NCBI RefSeq assembly: GCF_022063185.1
Contig: NZ_CP091913.1
Location: 2,853,501-2,917,500, forward strand
Length of the DNA: 64,000 nt
Reading direction: 5' to 3'
Source: Nostoc sp. UHCC 0870
GTDB lineage: Bacteria; Cyanobacteriota; Cyanobacteriia; Cyanobacteriales; Nostocaceae
Positions 25,791-34,692 of this stretch are shown here, piece after piece (positions within the stretch are counted from its first letter, which is position 1; every line of letters starts with the position of its first letter). A program made the translations under genes and the position numbers. The notes under the pieces are model-generated. The model had not been told where the DNA came from. It searched no databases and was given only the letters and a program-made list of their open reading frames with translations.

Positions 25791-27590
25791 TCAAAACGGC
25801 GAATACTGCACCGAGAAATACAATCCATTTTCTTGCAGCGATCGCCTTTCTCCCTCTACTGATGTTAAAGGAATACCCCAATCTAGCCGAACAAAGAAGT
25901 TATTGCCTTGTTTCCACAGTAGTCCTAACCCAGTACCAAATAACATATTTGGGGATGGATTATCTCCCTTGGTATTCCAGCCTTTACCCACGTCGATAAA
26001 TGGGGTCAGTTGTAGCACTCCTCCCAGATTAGCAGCACGCAGAATCGGCAGCCGAAATTCAGCCGAAAGCAATAGGCCATTGTCAGTAAGTAATGTATCT
26101 TGACGATAGCCCCGCACACTTACCTGTCCACCCAGACCAAATTGCTCTAAAGGTACGAGAGAATTTGCTGCTAGTTGTAAATCACTCCTAGCTAACAACA
26201 GCGTGTCTGGTGCGAACTGTCTTACCCACTGCGCTTGTCCCCGCCAGGCGAAAAAGCGACTATCTGGGGCATCTTCATTGACATTAGCATCAAACCAATC
26301 AACCCCCAAACTAAATTGCGATCGCGCTGCAAAAACTTGTTTATTACTGCGTTGGGTATACTCCTGAGTCAAACGCAGGGCAGAAATATTGGTTTTTCCG
26401 TCTGCATCTGCACCAGGGGATAAAGGAAACCCACCAATATTATCAAGACCTAACTCAGTTTGGCTTTCTTGGCGCGAGAACGATAGCCCCACCGCTAATT
26501 CTTGGGTTGGCTTTTGGATCAGTGGTTGGCGATAGCCAAATTGGTAAGACTTAGTGTTGGATTGAATATCCAGGACGGTGAATGGTTCTTCAATGACACG
26601 ATTCCACCCTTGGTTAAAACCAAACGAGACAGTACCATTGTGAGCATTAATTGGTAGTGTGTAATTCAGACTGATGGTATTACTGCCATCGGTATTGGTG
26701 TAGCCTACATTCAGCGTGTCCCCTAAACCTAATAAATTCGCTTCTTGCAGATCCACACTCCGACGAAAACTGCCAACACTAGGCGATCGCCCATTATCTA
26801 AAGTTGTCGTGAGTGAAAAAGTATCGGCTTCTTGAATTTCGACTTGTAATATATTGCTTCCGGGATTTACACCCATTTGTAACTCAGCTGACAGGTTTTG
26901 AATACGCGGATCGAGGCGGAGAAGTTGCAGCTTTTCCATTAAGCGCGGCACATTCAGAGGTTTGTTCGCACCAATGCGGATGCGATCGCGAATATATTGG
27001 CTACGTAATCGCCGATTACCGGCGACTTTAATTTCTGACAAACTGCCCTCTACCACCTGAATTTTGATCACTCCCGCTTCTACAGTCTGCGGTGTAATTA
27101 AAGCCCCTGTCGTTACATAGCCGTTATCAGTGTATAGCTTAGTGATGGCATCTTTGACCTGTAATATCTCTGCAAAGGATACCTCCCTTCCTACAAAGGG
27201 AGCTGTAATAACGGCAAACTGTTCTGGTGAGAAAACTGTACTACCAACAACTTCAATTTGATCAACCCGGAATTTGGACTGAGGATCATCTTCTCCTAGA
27301 GTGGGCTGATCTGGTAGTTGCACAGGAGGCAGTAATTCCTCCTGATCGGATGGTTGCGGTAACAGATCCGATGGTAAAGGAGTAACCGGAATATCTTCTA
27401 AACGACCAGGTGGTGAAGTTGGAGGATTAGAAGTTTGGGCGATCGCCTGATGATAGTTGCATAATACTGCTGCTAGAATCAAACCGAATTTGAGCAGTTT
27501 TAATCTAAAGATAAAATTTAAAAAATTGTTTAATTTTAGCTGAGACAATGCTGTGTGAATAATGGAGTTTTCAATAACAACTTGTTTCAT
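25791..27590 (-). CDS. TpsB outer-membrane transporter (FhaC/ShlB family)
   Basis: The 599-residue protein has an N-terminal signal sequence ending near residue 53 (YHQAIAQ), a Pro-rich linker of about 45 residues, two POTRA-like domains (about 105-260: FRVDQIEVVGSTVFSP, then YVTTGALITPQTVEAG, then IKVAGNRRLRSQYIRDR) and a 16-strand beta-barrel (about 270-599). The conserved barrel loop motif appears as GGQVSVRGYRQD, and the last residue is Phe, as required for BAM assembly. It should export TpsA exoproteins across the outer membrane. I chose ATG 27590 over GTG 27596 because of AAGGG 5 bp upstream. The three TpsA genes lie divergently, 460 bp away, and are the obvious cargo. Confidence 0.93.
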   Translation of the reverse strand: MKQVVIENSIIHTALSQLKLNNFLNFIFRLKLLKFGLILAAVLCNYHQAIAQTSNPPTSPPGRLEDIPVTPLPSDLLPQPSDQEELLPPVQLPDQPTLGEDDPQSKFRVDQIEVVGSTVFSPEQFAVITAPFVGREVSFAEILQVKDAITKLYTDNGYVTTGALITPQTVEAGVIKIQVVEGSLSEIKVAGNRRLRSQYIRDRIRIGANKPLNVPRLMEKLQLLRLDPRIQNLSAELQMGVNPGSNILQVEIQEADTFSLTTTLDNGRSPSVGSFRRSVDLQEANLLGLGDTLNVGYTNTDGSNTISLNYTLPINAHNGTVSFGFNQGWNRVIEEPFTVLDIQSNTKSYQFGYRQPLIQKPTQELAVGLSFSRQESQTELGLDNIGGFPLSPGADADGKTNISALRLTQEYTQRSNKQVFAARSQFSLGVDWFDANVNEDAPDSRFFAWRGQAQWVRQFAPDTLLLARSDLQLAANSLVPLEQFGLGGQVSVRGYRQDTLLTDNGLLLSAEFRLPILRAANLGGVLQLTPFIDVGKGWNTKGDNPSPNMLFGTGLGLLWKQGNNFFVRLDWGIPLTSVEGERRSLQENGLYFSVQYSPF

Positions 27591-28051
27591 CGTCACCCTT
27601 TTCCTTGATTTACCTATTTAGCACACACTGATTTTTCCCCATTTGCTCTAACCACTTGACCTTATATTCATCTAGTTAATTTCCGATGCTTTGATGTCAT
27701 GGGTGACATAACATTACATATAATGCCTGTCTTTTTTACAACTATCCTCAGTATAAATACTATTTTTTTCTTGCGTGATAAAGCTAACAAACCATTTCTG
27801 ACTTCAGAAAAGCCATCAAAGTAGTAGCCCAGATATCTTCATTTACCAACGATAGACAGCAACAGTTAACTAATGTTGGTGTTCTCAGAAATTCCCATAT
27901 TTCAATACCAGGCGATCGCTCCCTTGTTACTGCTGTTTAAAAAAATACCATACAGGTAATAATAGATTTGGGTTTAGCAGGACTACTCTGTTCTAAATCA
28001 CACAACTAAGGGAACTCTAACTTTAAATCAGGTGAAGGAAGTTTCTTGGCT
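27591..28051. promoter_or_regulatory. Divergent promoter region between tpsB and tpsA genes
   Basis: The 461-bp gap separates the divergent transporter and exoprotein genes and must hold promoters for both. A TATAAT box lies at 27719-27724 reading towards the tpsA genes, but no well-spaced -35 box precedes it (TTGATG is 22 bp away). One HIP1-like GGCGATCGCT is at about 27911. No ORF is credible. Confidence 0.4.
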
Positions 28052-30583
28052 ATGAAAGTAGTACCATTTCTATTGATATTTATCAGTGGGTTATTAACAC
28101 CAGAGATAATGCCATTAGCTATGCTGGGCGGAACACCATTGGCTATGGCTCAAGTGGTATCTGATGGTACAACCAGCACTATAGTCAACCCAAGTGGTAA
28201 TAATTTTAATATTCTCAATGGTATTGAAAAAGGTAATAATTTATTCCATAGTTTTAGTAATTTTTCTGTGCCAACTAGTGGTTCAGCGACTTTTGATGTA
28301 ACGAATACACCAAATATTACAACAATATTTAGTCGGGTGACAGGTGGAAATATTTCTCATATTGATGGCTTGGTTCAAACTCTTGGTGGTAATAATCCAG
28401 TCAGTTTGTTTTTAATGAATCCGGCAGGAATTGTATTTGGGCAAAATGCCTCATTAAATATTGGCGGGTCATTTGTGGGAACGACGGCGAATAGTATTAA
28501 GTTTGCTGATGGGACAGAATTTAGTGCTGTTAATCCGACTTCAAAAGCATTATTGACGATGAGTATACCCATCGGTTTGCAGATGGGGCAGCATCCCACC
28601 CCAATTACGGCTCTGAGCAGTGGACATCAGTTGAAGAGTACAAATACAGAACTTGTACCCACTAATCTTAGTGCGAACACCACTGGAGGATTGCGGGTGG
28701 AGTCAAGGCAAACTCTTGCCCTTGTTGGCGGAGATATTGTCCTGACAGGTGGAATGTTGATTGCGGAGGGTGGACGGGTTGAACTGGGCAGTGTGAAACA
28801 GTCAGCTACGGTCAATGTCACTGCTGGTCAACCGGGATTTGCCTTCAATTATGCAGACATCACAAACTTGGGTAGCATCCAGCTATCTCAGCAGGCCTTG
28901 CTGGATGTTAGTGGAGTACCAGCCGGTTCAATTCAAGTACAGGGTCGTCAGGTAAGCCTTACTAATGGTTCACTGCTATTAGCCCAGAATAGCGGTGTCC
29001 AAGCTGGGGGAAGGATTCATGTCCAAGCAACAGAATCACTGTACATGGACGGATATTTAGCGAGTCAAGGCATTCGGAATGGCTTGTTGACTGAAACCCT
29101 GGGTAAGGGAGCTAGTCAAGATATAACAATCAACACTCAACAGTTGACGATTCGCAATGGAGCAGGGATTATTAACCGCACCTTTGGATTTGGCCATGGT
29201 GGTAACATCGTAGTCCAAGCATCGGAGTTTATAGAAGTACGTGATTTCAATCCAGCGAATATATTTAGTGTAATTAGTTCTAGTACTCTTGCTGATGGAA
29301 ATGGCGGTAATATTACTCTGTTTACCCCCCGACTCACCGTCGCCAATGGTGCTGTTGTGGGCAGCGTTACTTTTAGTCGCACGCAAGGGCGCGGTGGCGA
29401 TTTGCTGATCAATGCCGATCGCATTGAAATCATTGGCAATCATTTACCGGGTGCAACAGCGTTATCGACAGCTAGCTTTGTTTCAGGCAATGCAGGCAAT
29501 GCGATTCTGAATACTGACAAATTGACAGTTAGGGATAGTGGCGTGATCACTAGTTCCAGTTCTAGCCGAGGCACTGCTGGCAACGTTACAATAAATGCCT
29601 CGGCAGAGGTAAGTGTACAAGGTCGAATTCCTCGTGCGCTTAGTTCTAGCGAAATCCGTTCTGCTGTAATTGCTCCCAGTCAATTTGCTCAACTCTTTTT
29701 TGGGATTCCGGCAATTCCTATTGGTCAAGGGGGAAACGTCACCATCAACACACCCTTGTTAACTGTTAGCGATCAAGGATCGATCACGGTGAGAAACCAG
29801 GGAATTGGCGATGCGGGAAACATCCAGGTGAATACCCAATCATTGCGACTCAGCAATAACGGTAGCATTACTGCAACTACTGAATCTGGAGCAGGTGGCG
29901 ACATAAATTTGCAGACAGAGTTATTATCGATGCGTTATGGTAGCACCATTACCACCAAAGCCTCAGGAATGGGTAATGGTGGGAATATTAACATCACAGC
30001 CCCAGTTATCCTGGGCTTGGAAAACAGCGACATCATTGCCAATGCTGTCCAAGGTCGTGGCGGTAACATTAATATCACCACTCAAGGCATCATTGGTTTG
30101 GAATACCGCAACACTCTCACTCCAAGAGAAGACCTCACCAACGACATTACAGCTAGTTCCCAATTCAATGTCAATGGCACTGTGCAGATCAATAATATTG
30201 GTGTTGACCCCAACTCTGGCTTATTGGAACTACCAGCAAATATCACTGATCAATCACAGCAAATTGCCACAGGCTGTTCTAATACAAATGACAGTAGTTT
30301 TGTCGCCACAGGCAGGGGAGGAGTACCGCAAAATCCAACTCAGGAAGTGAGGAGCGATGTCTACGACGGGCTACGCCTACGCACTTGGTCTGACATCCGC
30401 GACATCTCTGCATTCCACACAACTGCCGCAGTTACACCACAAATACCCCCATCTCCAGAGGTGCTTGTCCAAGCTACTTCTTGGCGACGTAACGCTAACG
30501 GCAAAATTGAGTTAAGAGTCGCCCAATCACCAGATCATGTGCCATCATACTTAACTTGTGGTGCTGCCGTTTCCCAAAATTAA
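28052..30583 (+). CDS. TpsA-like exoprotein 1 (haemagglutinin N-terminal domain)
   Basis: The 843-residue protein has a signal peptide ending at about residue 34 (GTPLAMAQ). The TPS domain (haemagglutination activity domain, about residues 35-170) has the TpsB-recognition features SGNNFNILNGIEKGNNLFHS, NNPVSLFLMNPAGIVFG and IGGSFVGTTANSI. The rest is a beta-helix of imperfect repeats rich in Gly, Asn, Ser and Thr (for example GNGGNITLFT, GQGGNVTINT). The C-terminal 170 residues, with ATGRGG, a WSDIRD motif and two Cys (GCSN and LTCGAA), are shared with the next two genes. It is probably secreted through the TpsB at 25791. I chose ATG 28052; the TTG six bases upstream is unlikely. Adhesion or biofilm function is only inference. 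Confidence 0.92.
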   Translation: MKVVPFLLIFISGLLTPEIMPLAMLGGTPLAMAQVVSDGTTSTIVNPSGNNFNILNGIEKGNNLFHSFSNFSVPTSGSATFDVTNTPNITTIFSRVTGGNISHIDGLVQTLGGNNPVSLFLMNPAGIVFGQNASLNIGGSFVGTTANSIKFADGTEFSAVNPTSKALLTMSIPIGLQMGQHPTPITALSSGHQLKSTNTELVPTNLSANTTGGLRVESRQTLALVGGDIVLTGGMLIAEGGRVELGSVKQSATVNVTAGQPGFAFNYADITNLGSIQLSQQALLDVSGVPAGSIQVQGRQVSLTNGSLLLAQNSGVQAGGRIHVQATESLYMDGYLASQGIRNGLLTETLGKGASQDITINTQQLTIRNGAGIINRTFGFGHGGNIVVQASEFIEVRDFNPANIFSVISSSTLADGNGGNITLFTPRLTVANGAVVGSVTFSRTQGRGGDLLINADRIEIIGNHLPGATALSTASFVSGNAGNAILNTDKLTVRDSGVITSSSSSRGTAGNVTINASAEVSVQGRIPRALSSSEIRSAVIAPSQFAQLFFGIPAIPIGQGGNVTINTPLLTVSDQGSITVRNQGIGDAGNIQVNTQSLRLSNNGSITATTESGAGGDINLQTELLSMRYGSTITTKASGMGNGGNINITAPVILGLENSDIIANAVQGRGGNINITTQGIIGLEYRNTLTPREDLTNDITASSQFNVNGTVQINNIGVDPNSGLLELPANITDQSQQIATGCSNTNDSSFVATGRGGVPQNPTQEVRSDVYDGLRLRTWSDIRDISAFHTTAAVTPQIPPSPEVLVQATSWRRNANGKIELRVAQSPDHVPSYLTCGAAVSQN

Positions 30584-30648
30584 TGGTTAGAAGTATTTAC
30601 CTGAAGGGAATCATAAGCATAAATCATCAAGTATCAGAGACATAAGTA

Positions 30649-33600
30649 ATGAGAGTAAGTTCTGTTGGGTTAGGTTTGCTCAATCAATTGTCATTAGGTG
30701 TCATGCTGCTGATTTGGTGTCATACTGCTCATGCTCAGGTGACATCAGATGGGACAACCAACACCCTTGTCAACCAAAGTGGCAATAATTTTAATATTCT
30801 TAACGGTATAAATCAAGGTAATAATTTATTTCACAGTTTCAGTAATTTCTCTGTGCCTACAAATGGTTCAGCCACTTTTAATTTAATCAACACGCCAAAT
30901 ATTACAACTATATTTAGCCGGGTTACAGGTGGAAATGTTTCTAATATTAATGGATTGATTCGCACGCTCAATAGTAATAACCCAGTCAGTTTATTTTTGA
31001 TGAATCCCAATGGGATTATCTTTGGACAAAATGCCAGGTTAGATATTGGCGGTTCGTTTGTGGGGACGACGGCGAATAGTATTAATTTTAGCGATGGGAC
31101 AGAATTTAGTACAGTTAATCCAACAGCAAAGTCGTTGTTGACGATGAGTGTACCTATCGGTCTGCAAATGGGGACCAATCCAGGCACTATAACTAATGGC
31201 TCTAGAGCTAATAATGGTGTCAATTTACCTTTAGGTTTACGTGTCATAGATGGTCGTAGCATTTCTCTAATTGGAGGTAATGTTGAAATAAACGGAGGGA
31301 GAATAAATGCTTTAGGGGGAAAAATTGAACTGATTGCTCTAGGAAGTGGGGGAGTAGCCGATTTTAGTCTTGGAGAAAAGACCACGACCACAACTGTAAA
31401 AGAAAACTCTCCCTTAGCAAATATCACATTAAATAACGTTGGGAATAATACTGCTCAAGTCATTGTCATGTCTGATGGTGGGGGCGATATTGCGATCGCT
31501 GGGCAAAATGTCAGTATCTTGAACAGAAGTAATGTCAGAGCAGGAATCGCTGAAAACAGTGGGACTACAGAGTCAGTAGCAGGCAATATCGATATTTTTG
31601 CCCCTGGCCGTTTACAAGTTCAAAGCAGTAGTAATATTTTTGGTCGCTTAGAAAGGAATGCTCGCGGACAGGGTGGCAATATCAATATTCGAGCAGGTTT
31701 GGTATCTCTAACTGAAGGAGGACGGGTTGAAGCGAGTTTAGTCAATCTAGCACAGGGAAATGCTGGTAATATTAATATACTTGCAGATGCGATTGAAATA
31801 TCGGGAACAGTACCAGCTGGATCAGGTGTGAGAAAATCAGGAATGAGTAGCAGTACTCAAGCCAACTCGATGGGGAATGGTGGGCTAATTAATTTGCAAG
31901 CAGACCGAATTTCTTTAACTGAAGGTGCGGACATCGAAGTTTCCACCAGAGGGACTGGGAATGCAGGAAGTGTCGATATTAAAAGTAAAAACCTCTTTGT
32001 TAGCGGTATCGGTCAACTCAATGGTTTTGGTTCGACAATAGTCGGAACAGTGTGGAATAATGGAACTGGAGAGGGTGGAAATATAAAAATAGAGACAGAC
32101 TCCTTACATCTTTCTGAAGGAGGTAGAATTGTCTCAGTAACAAACGGAAAAGGGAATGCTGGAAATATTACAATTGATGCTCGTTCTAGCTTAATTGAAG
32201 GTGTGGGTAGTAGTTCGACGGGTAACTCTCCCAGTCAAATTTTAACCGGAGTCAGTCAGGGTACTGGCAATGGCGGTAATTTAACCTTTAATACTGATAG
32301 TCTGACACTTCTCAATGGCGGTCAAGTGAATGCAAATACCCAGGGAAACGGGAATGCAGGTTTCATTGAGATTACAGCCAACAATATCCTTATTGATGGT
32401 ATCCATCCATTAAGTGCAACTGCAAATACAAATTTAACCAGCCGTATTGGCAACGATGTTGGCCTAAGAGCAAATGGGAATGGCGGAATCGTTAAGATAG
32501 TTGCAAATTCAATGCAACTCAGTAATGGTGGTGAGATTAGTAGCTACAGTAACACTAATTTACCAAATACAGGAAATGCAGGAACGGTCAATTTGAATAT
32601 TCGCGATCGCATTATTCTTGATCGAGGGGGGATTTCCACGAGAACAACTAATGATGGGATTGGTGGCAAGATTGACATTACTGCGGGTCAGTTAAGTTTA
32701 AACAATCAAAGTTTCATTCAAAGTTATACCAGCGGAAGTGGTAACGCTGGTATTATCACCGTGAAGGCTGAAGAAGTGACAATTGATGGAAATTCGCAAG
32801 TTTCTACTGGTTCCATCGGTAGCGGCAGTGGTGGTAGTATTGACATCACCGCCGGTGAATTAAGTTTAAACAATCAAAGTTTCATTCAAAGTGATACCAC
32901 CGGAAGCGGTAACGCTGGTATTATCACCGTGAAGGCTGGAGAAGTGGCAATTGATGGAAATTCGCAAGTTTCTACTGCTTCCACAGGTACAGGCAGTGCC
33001 GGTGATATTAGCTTTGTGGAAACGAATAATTTCAGCTTGAAGGGTGGTTCCCAAGTCACCAGTTCCAGTACTCAAACCGGAGATGCGGGAAGTATTACCT
33101 TAGATATTGCCAATCAATTATTTGCTGATAATGGTGTTTTCTCTACAAGCAACCGTGATGGTATTGGTGGCGAGATTGACATTATTGCGGGTCAGTTAAG
33201 TTTAAACAATCAAAGTTTAATTCAAAGTGATACCACCGGAAGCGGTAACGCTGGTATTATCACCGTGAAAGCTGGAGAAGTGGCAATTGATGGAAATTCG
33301 CAAGTTTCTACTGCTTCCACAGGTACAGGCAGTGCCGGTAATATTAGCTTTGTAGAAACGAATAATTTCAGCTTGAAGGGTGGTTCCCAAGTTACCAGTT
33401 CCAGTACTCAAACCGGAGATGCGGGAAGTATTACCTTAAATATTGCCAATCAATTATTTGCTGATAATGGTGTTTTCTCTACAAGCAACCGTGATGGGGT
33501 TGGTGGTAGTATTGACATCACCACAGGTGAATTAGGTTTAAGTAATCAAAGTTCGATTGACAGCAGCACCACAGGAAGGGGAAATGCAGGTCAAGTTACC

Positions 33601-34611
33601 ATTAATGCAGCGAATTCCCTCAATGTAGATCGAAGTCAAATCAGCAGCCAATCCACGGGTAGCGGCAATGGTGGCACATTGAATATTACCGCAAGTCAGT
33701 TAGCGTTTACTAATGATACTTCCCTATCCACAACATCATTTGCCAGCGGAAACGCTGGAAATCTGAATATGCGAGCAGAAATAGTTAAACTTGACAACAA
33801 TTCGCAAATCAGTAGTCGCAGCCTTGGTAGTGGTATTGGTGGTTCGATCCAAGTCCTGGCAAATAATTTGAAATTGAATAATAATGCCCAAATCAATGTT
33901 CAAACAGCATCGGGTAATGGTGGTAACATCGACCTGAATATTCTCGATTTATTTTTGATGCGCGATCTCAGTATTTTGTCTGCCGAAGCAGAGGGTATAG
34001 GGAATGGAGGCAATATTAATATCACTTCCCCCTACGTAATTGGTTGGGAAAATAGCGATATTATTGCCAATGCATTTGAAGGAAATGGTGGCAATATTAC
34101 GATTACAACCCAAGGAATATTTGGATTAGCATTCCGTAATACCCTCACCCCCAGAACCGACCTTACCAACGACATCACCGCTAGTTCCCAATTCAATCTC
34201 AACGGTACAGTGCAAATCAATAATATTGGTGCTGACCCCAATTCTGGGTTAATAGAATTACCAGCAAATGTTACAGACCAATCCCAGCAAATTGCTAGTG
34301 GTTGTGCAGATACCAGTGGTAGTAGTTTTGTCGCCACTGGAAGGGGAGGAATACCACAAAATCCTAGTCAAGATGTGAGGAGCGATACCTCCGGTGGACT
34401 ATATAGCCTACGCACTTGGTCTGATGTCCGCGATATCTCTGCATATCGTCAAACTGGTGCAGTTACAGCACAAATATCAACACCGGAACAAACTCTTGTG
34501 CAAGCCACAGGTTGGCGACGTAATGCTGATGGCAAAATCGAGGTATTTGCAGATAAATCTTCCACTGGTGTGCAACAAGCATTAACCTGTGCTGCTGTGA
34601 CTAAAAGTTAA
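30649..34611 (+). CDS. TpsA-like exoprotein 2, largest, with internal duplication
   Basis: The 1320-residue protein has a signal peptide (cleavage after about residue 30, HTAHAQ), a TPS domain with NNPVSLFLMNPNGIIFGQNA (NPNGI motif), and a long beta-helix. The helix carries a 112-residue unit present twice almost identically (DNA 32839-33174 and 33175-33510), preceded by a related 56-residue half unit (32671-32838). The C-terminal domain with two Cys (GCADTSG and LTCAAV) matches its neighbours. The gene starts 65 bp after the previous one. It should be exported by the same TpsB. The recent-looking duplication suggests length variation among strains. Confidence 0.93.
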   Translation: MRVSSVGLGLLNQLSLGVMLLIWCHTAHAQVTSDGTTNTLVNQSGNNFNILNGINQGNNLFHSFSNFSVPTNGSATFNLINTPNITTIFSRVTGGNVSNINGLIRTLNSNNPVSLFLMNPNGIIFGQNARLDIGGSFVGTTANSINFSDGTEFSTVNPTAKSLLTMSVPIGLQMGTNPGTITNGSRANNGVNLPLGLRVIDGRSISLIGGNVEINGGRINALGGKIELIALGSGGVADFSLGEKTTTTTVKENSPLANITLNNVGNNTAQVIVMSDGGGDIAIAGQNVSILNRSNVRAGIAENSGTTESVAGNIDIFAPGRLQVQSSSNIFGRLERNARGQGGNINIRAGLVSLTEGGRVEASLVNLAQGNAGNINILADAIEISGTVPAGSGVRKSGMSSSTQANSMGNGGLINLQADRISLTEGADIEVSTRGTGNAGSVDIKSKNLFVSGIGQLNGFGSTIVGTVWNNGTGEGGNIKIETDSLHLSEGGRIVSVTNGKGNAGNITIDARSSLIEGVGSSSTGNSPSQILTGVSQGTGNGGNLTFNTDSLTLLNGGQVNANTQGNGNAGFIEITANNILIDGIHPLSATANTNLTSRIGNDVGLRANGNGGIVKIVANSMQLSNGGEISSYSNTNLPNTGNAGTVNLNIRDRIILDRGGISTRTTNDGIGGKIDITAGQLSLNNQSFIQSYTSGSGNAGIITVKAEEVTIDGNSQVSTGSIGSGSGGSIDITAGELSLNNQSFIQSDTTGSGNAGIITVKAGEVAIDGNSQVSTASTGTGSAGDISFVETNNFSLKGGSQVTSSSTQTGDAGSITLDIANQLFADNGVFSTSNRDGIGGEIDIIAGQLSLNNQSLIQSDTTGSGNAGIITVKAGEVAIDGNSQVSTASTGTGSAGNISFVETNNFSLKGGSQVTSSSTQTGDAGSITLNIANQLFADNGVFSTSNRDGVGGSIDITTGELGLSNQSSIDSSTTGRGNAGQVTINAANSLNVDRSQISSQSTGSGNGGTLNITASQLAFTNDTSLSTTSFASGNAGNLNMRAEIVKLDNNSQISSRSLGSGIGGSIQVLANNLKLNNNAQINVQTASGNGGNIDLNILDLFLMRDLSILSAEAEGIGNGGNINITSPYVIGWENSDIIANAFEGNGGNITITTQGIFGLAFRNTLTPRTDLTNDITASSQFNLNGTVQINNIGADPNSGLIELPANVTDQSQQIASGCADTSGSSFVATGRGGIPQNPSQDVRSDTSGGLYSLRTWSDVRDISAYRQTGAVTAQISTPEQTLVQATGWRRNADGKIEVFADKSSTGVQQALTCAAVTKS
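32671..33510 (+). repeat. 336-bp in-frame tandem duplication plus 168-bp half unit
   Basis: Starting points of the ATTGACAT...GG(T/C)(C/G)A(G/A)TTAAG segment lie at 32671, 32839, 33175 and 33511, giving one spacing of 168 bp and two of exactly 336 bp. The two 336-bp copies differ at few positions and keep the reading frame of the exoprotein. Confidence 0.9.
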
Positions 34612-34692
34612 TCTTCATCAAGTCGAATTGCAGTGTTAGTTACAAAAATCTTGTGGGAAACCTAAGCATATAATCGCAATGGAGATGGGGTG

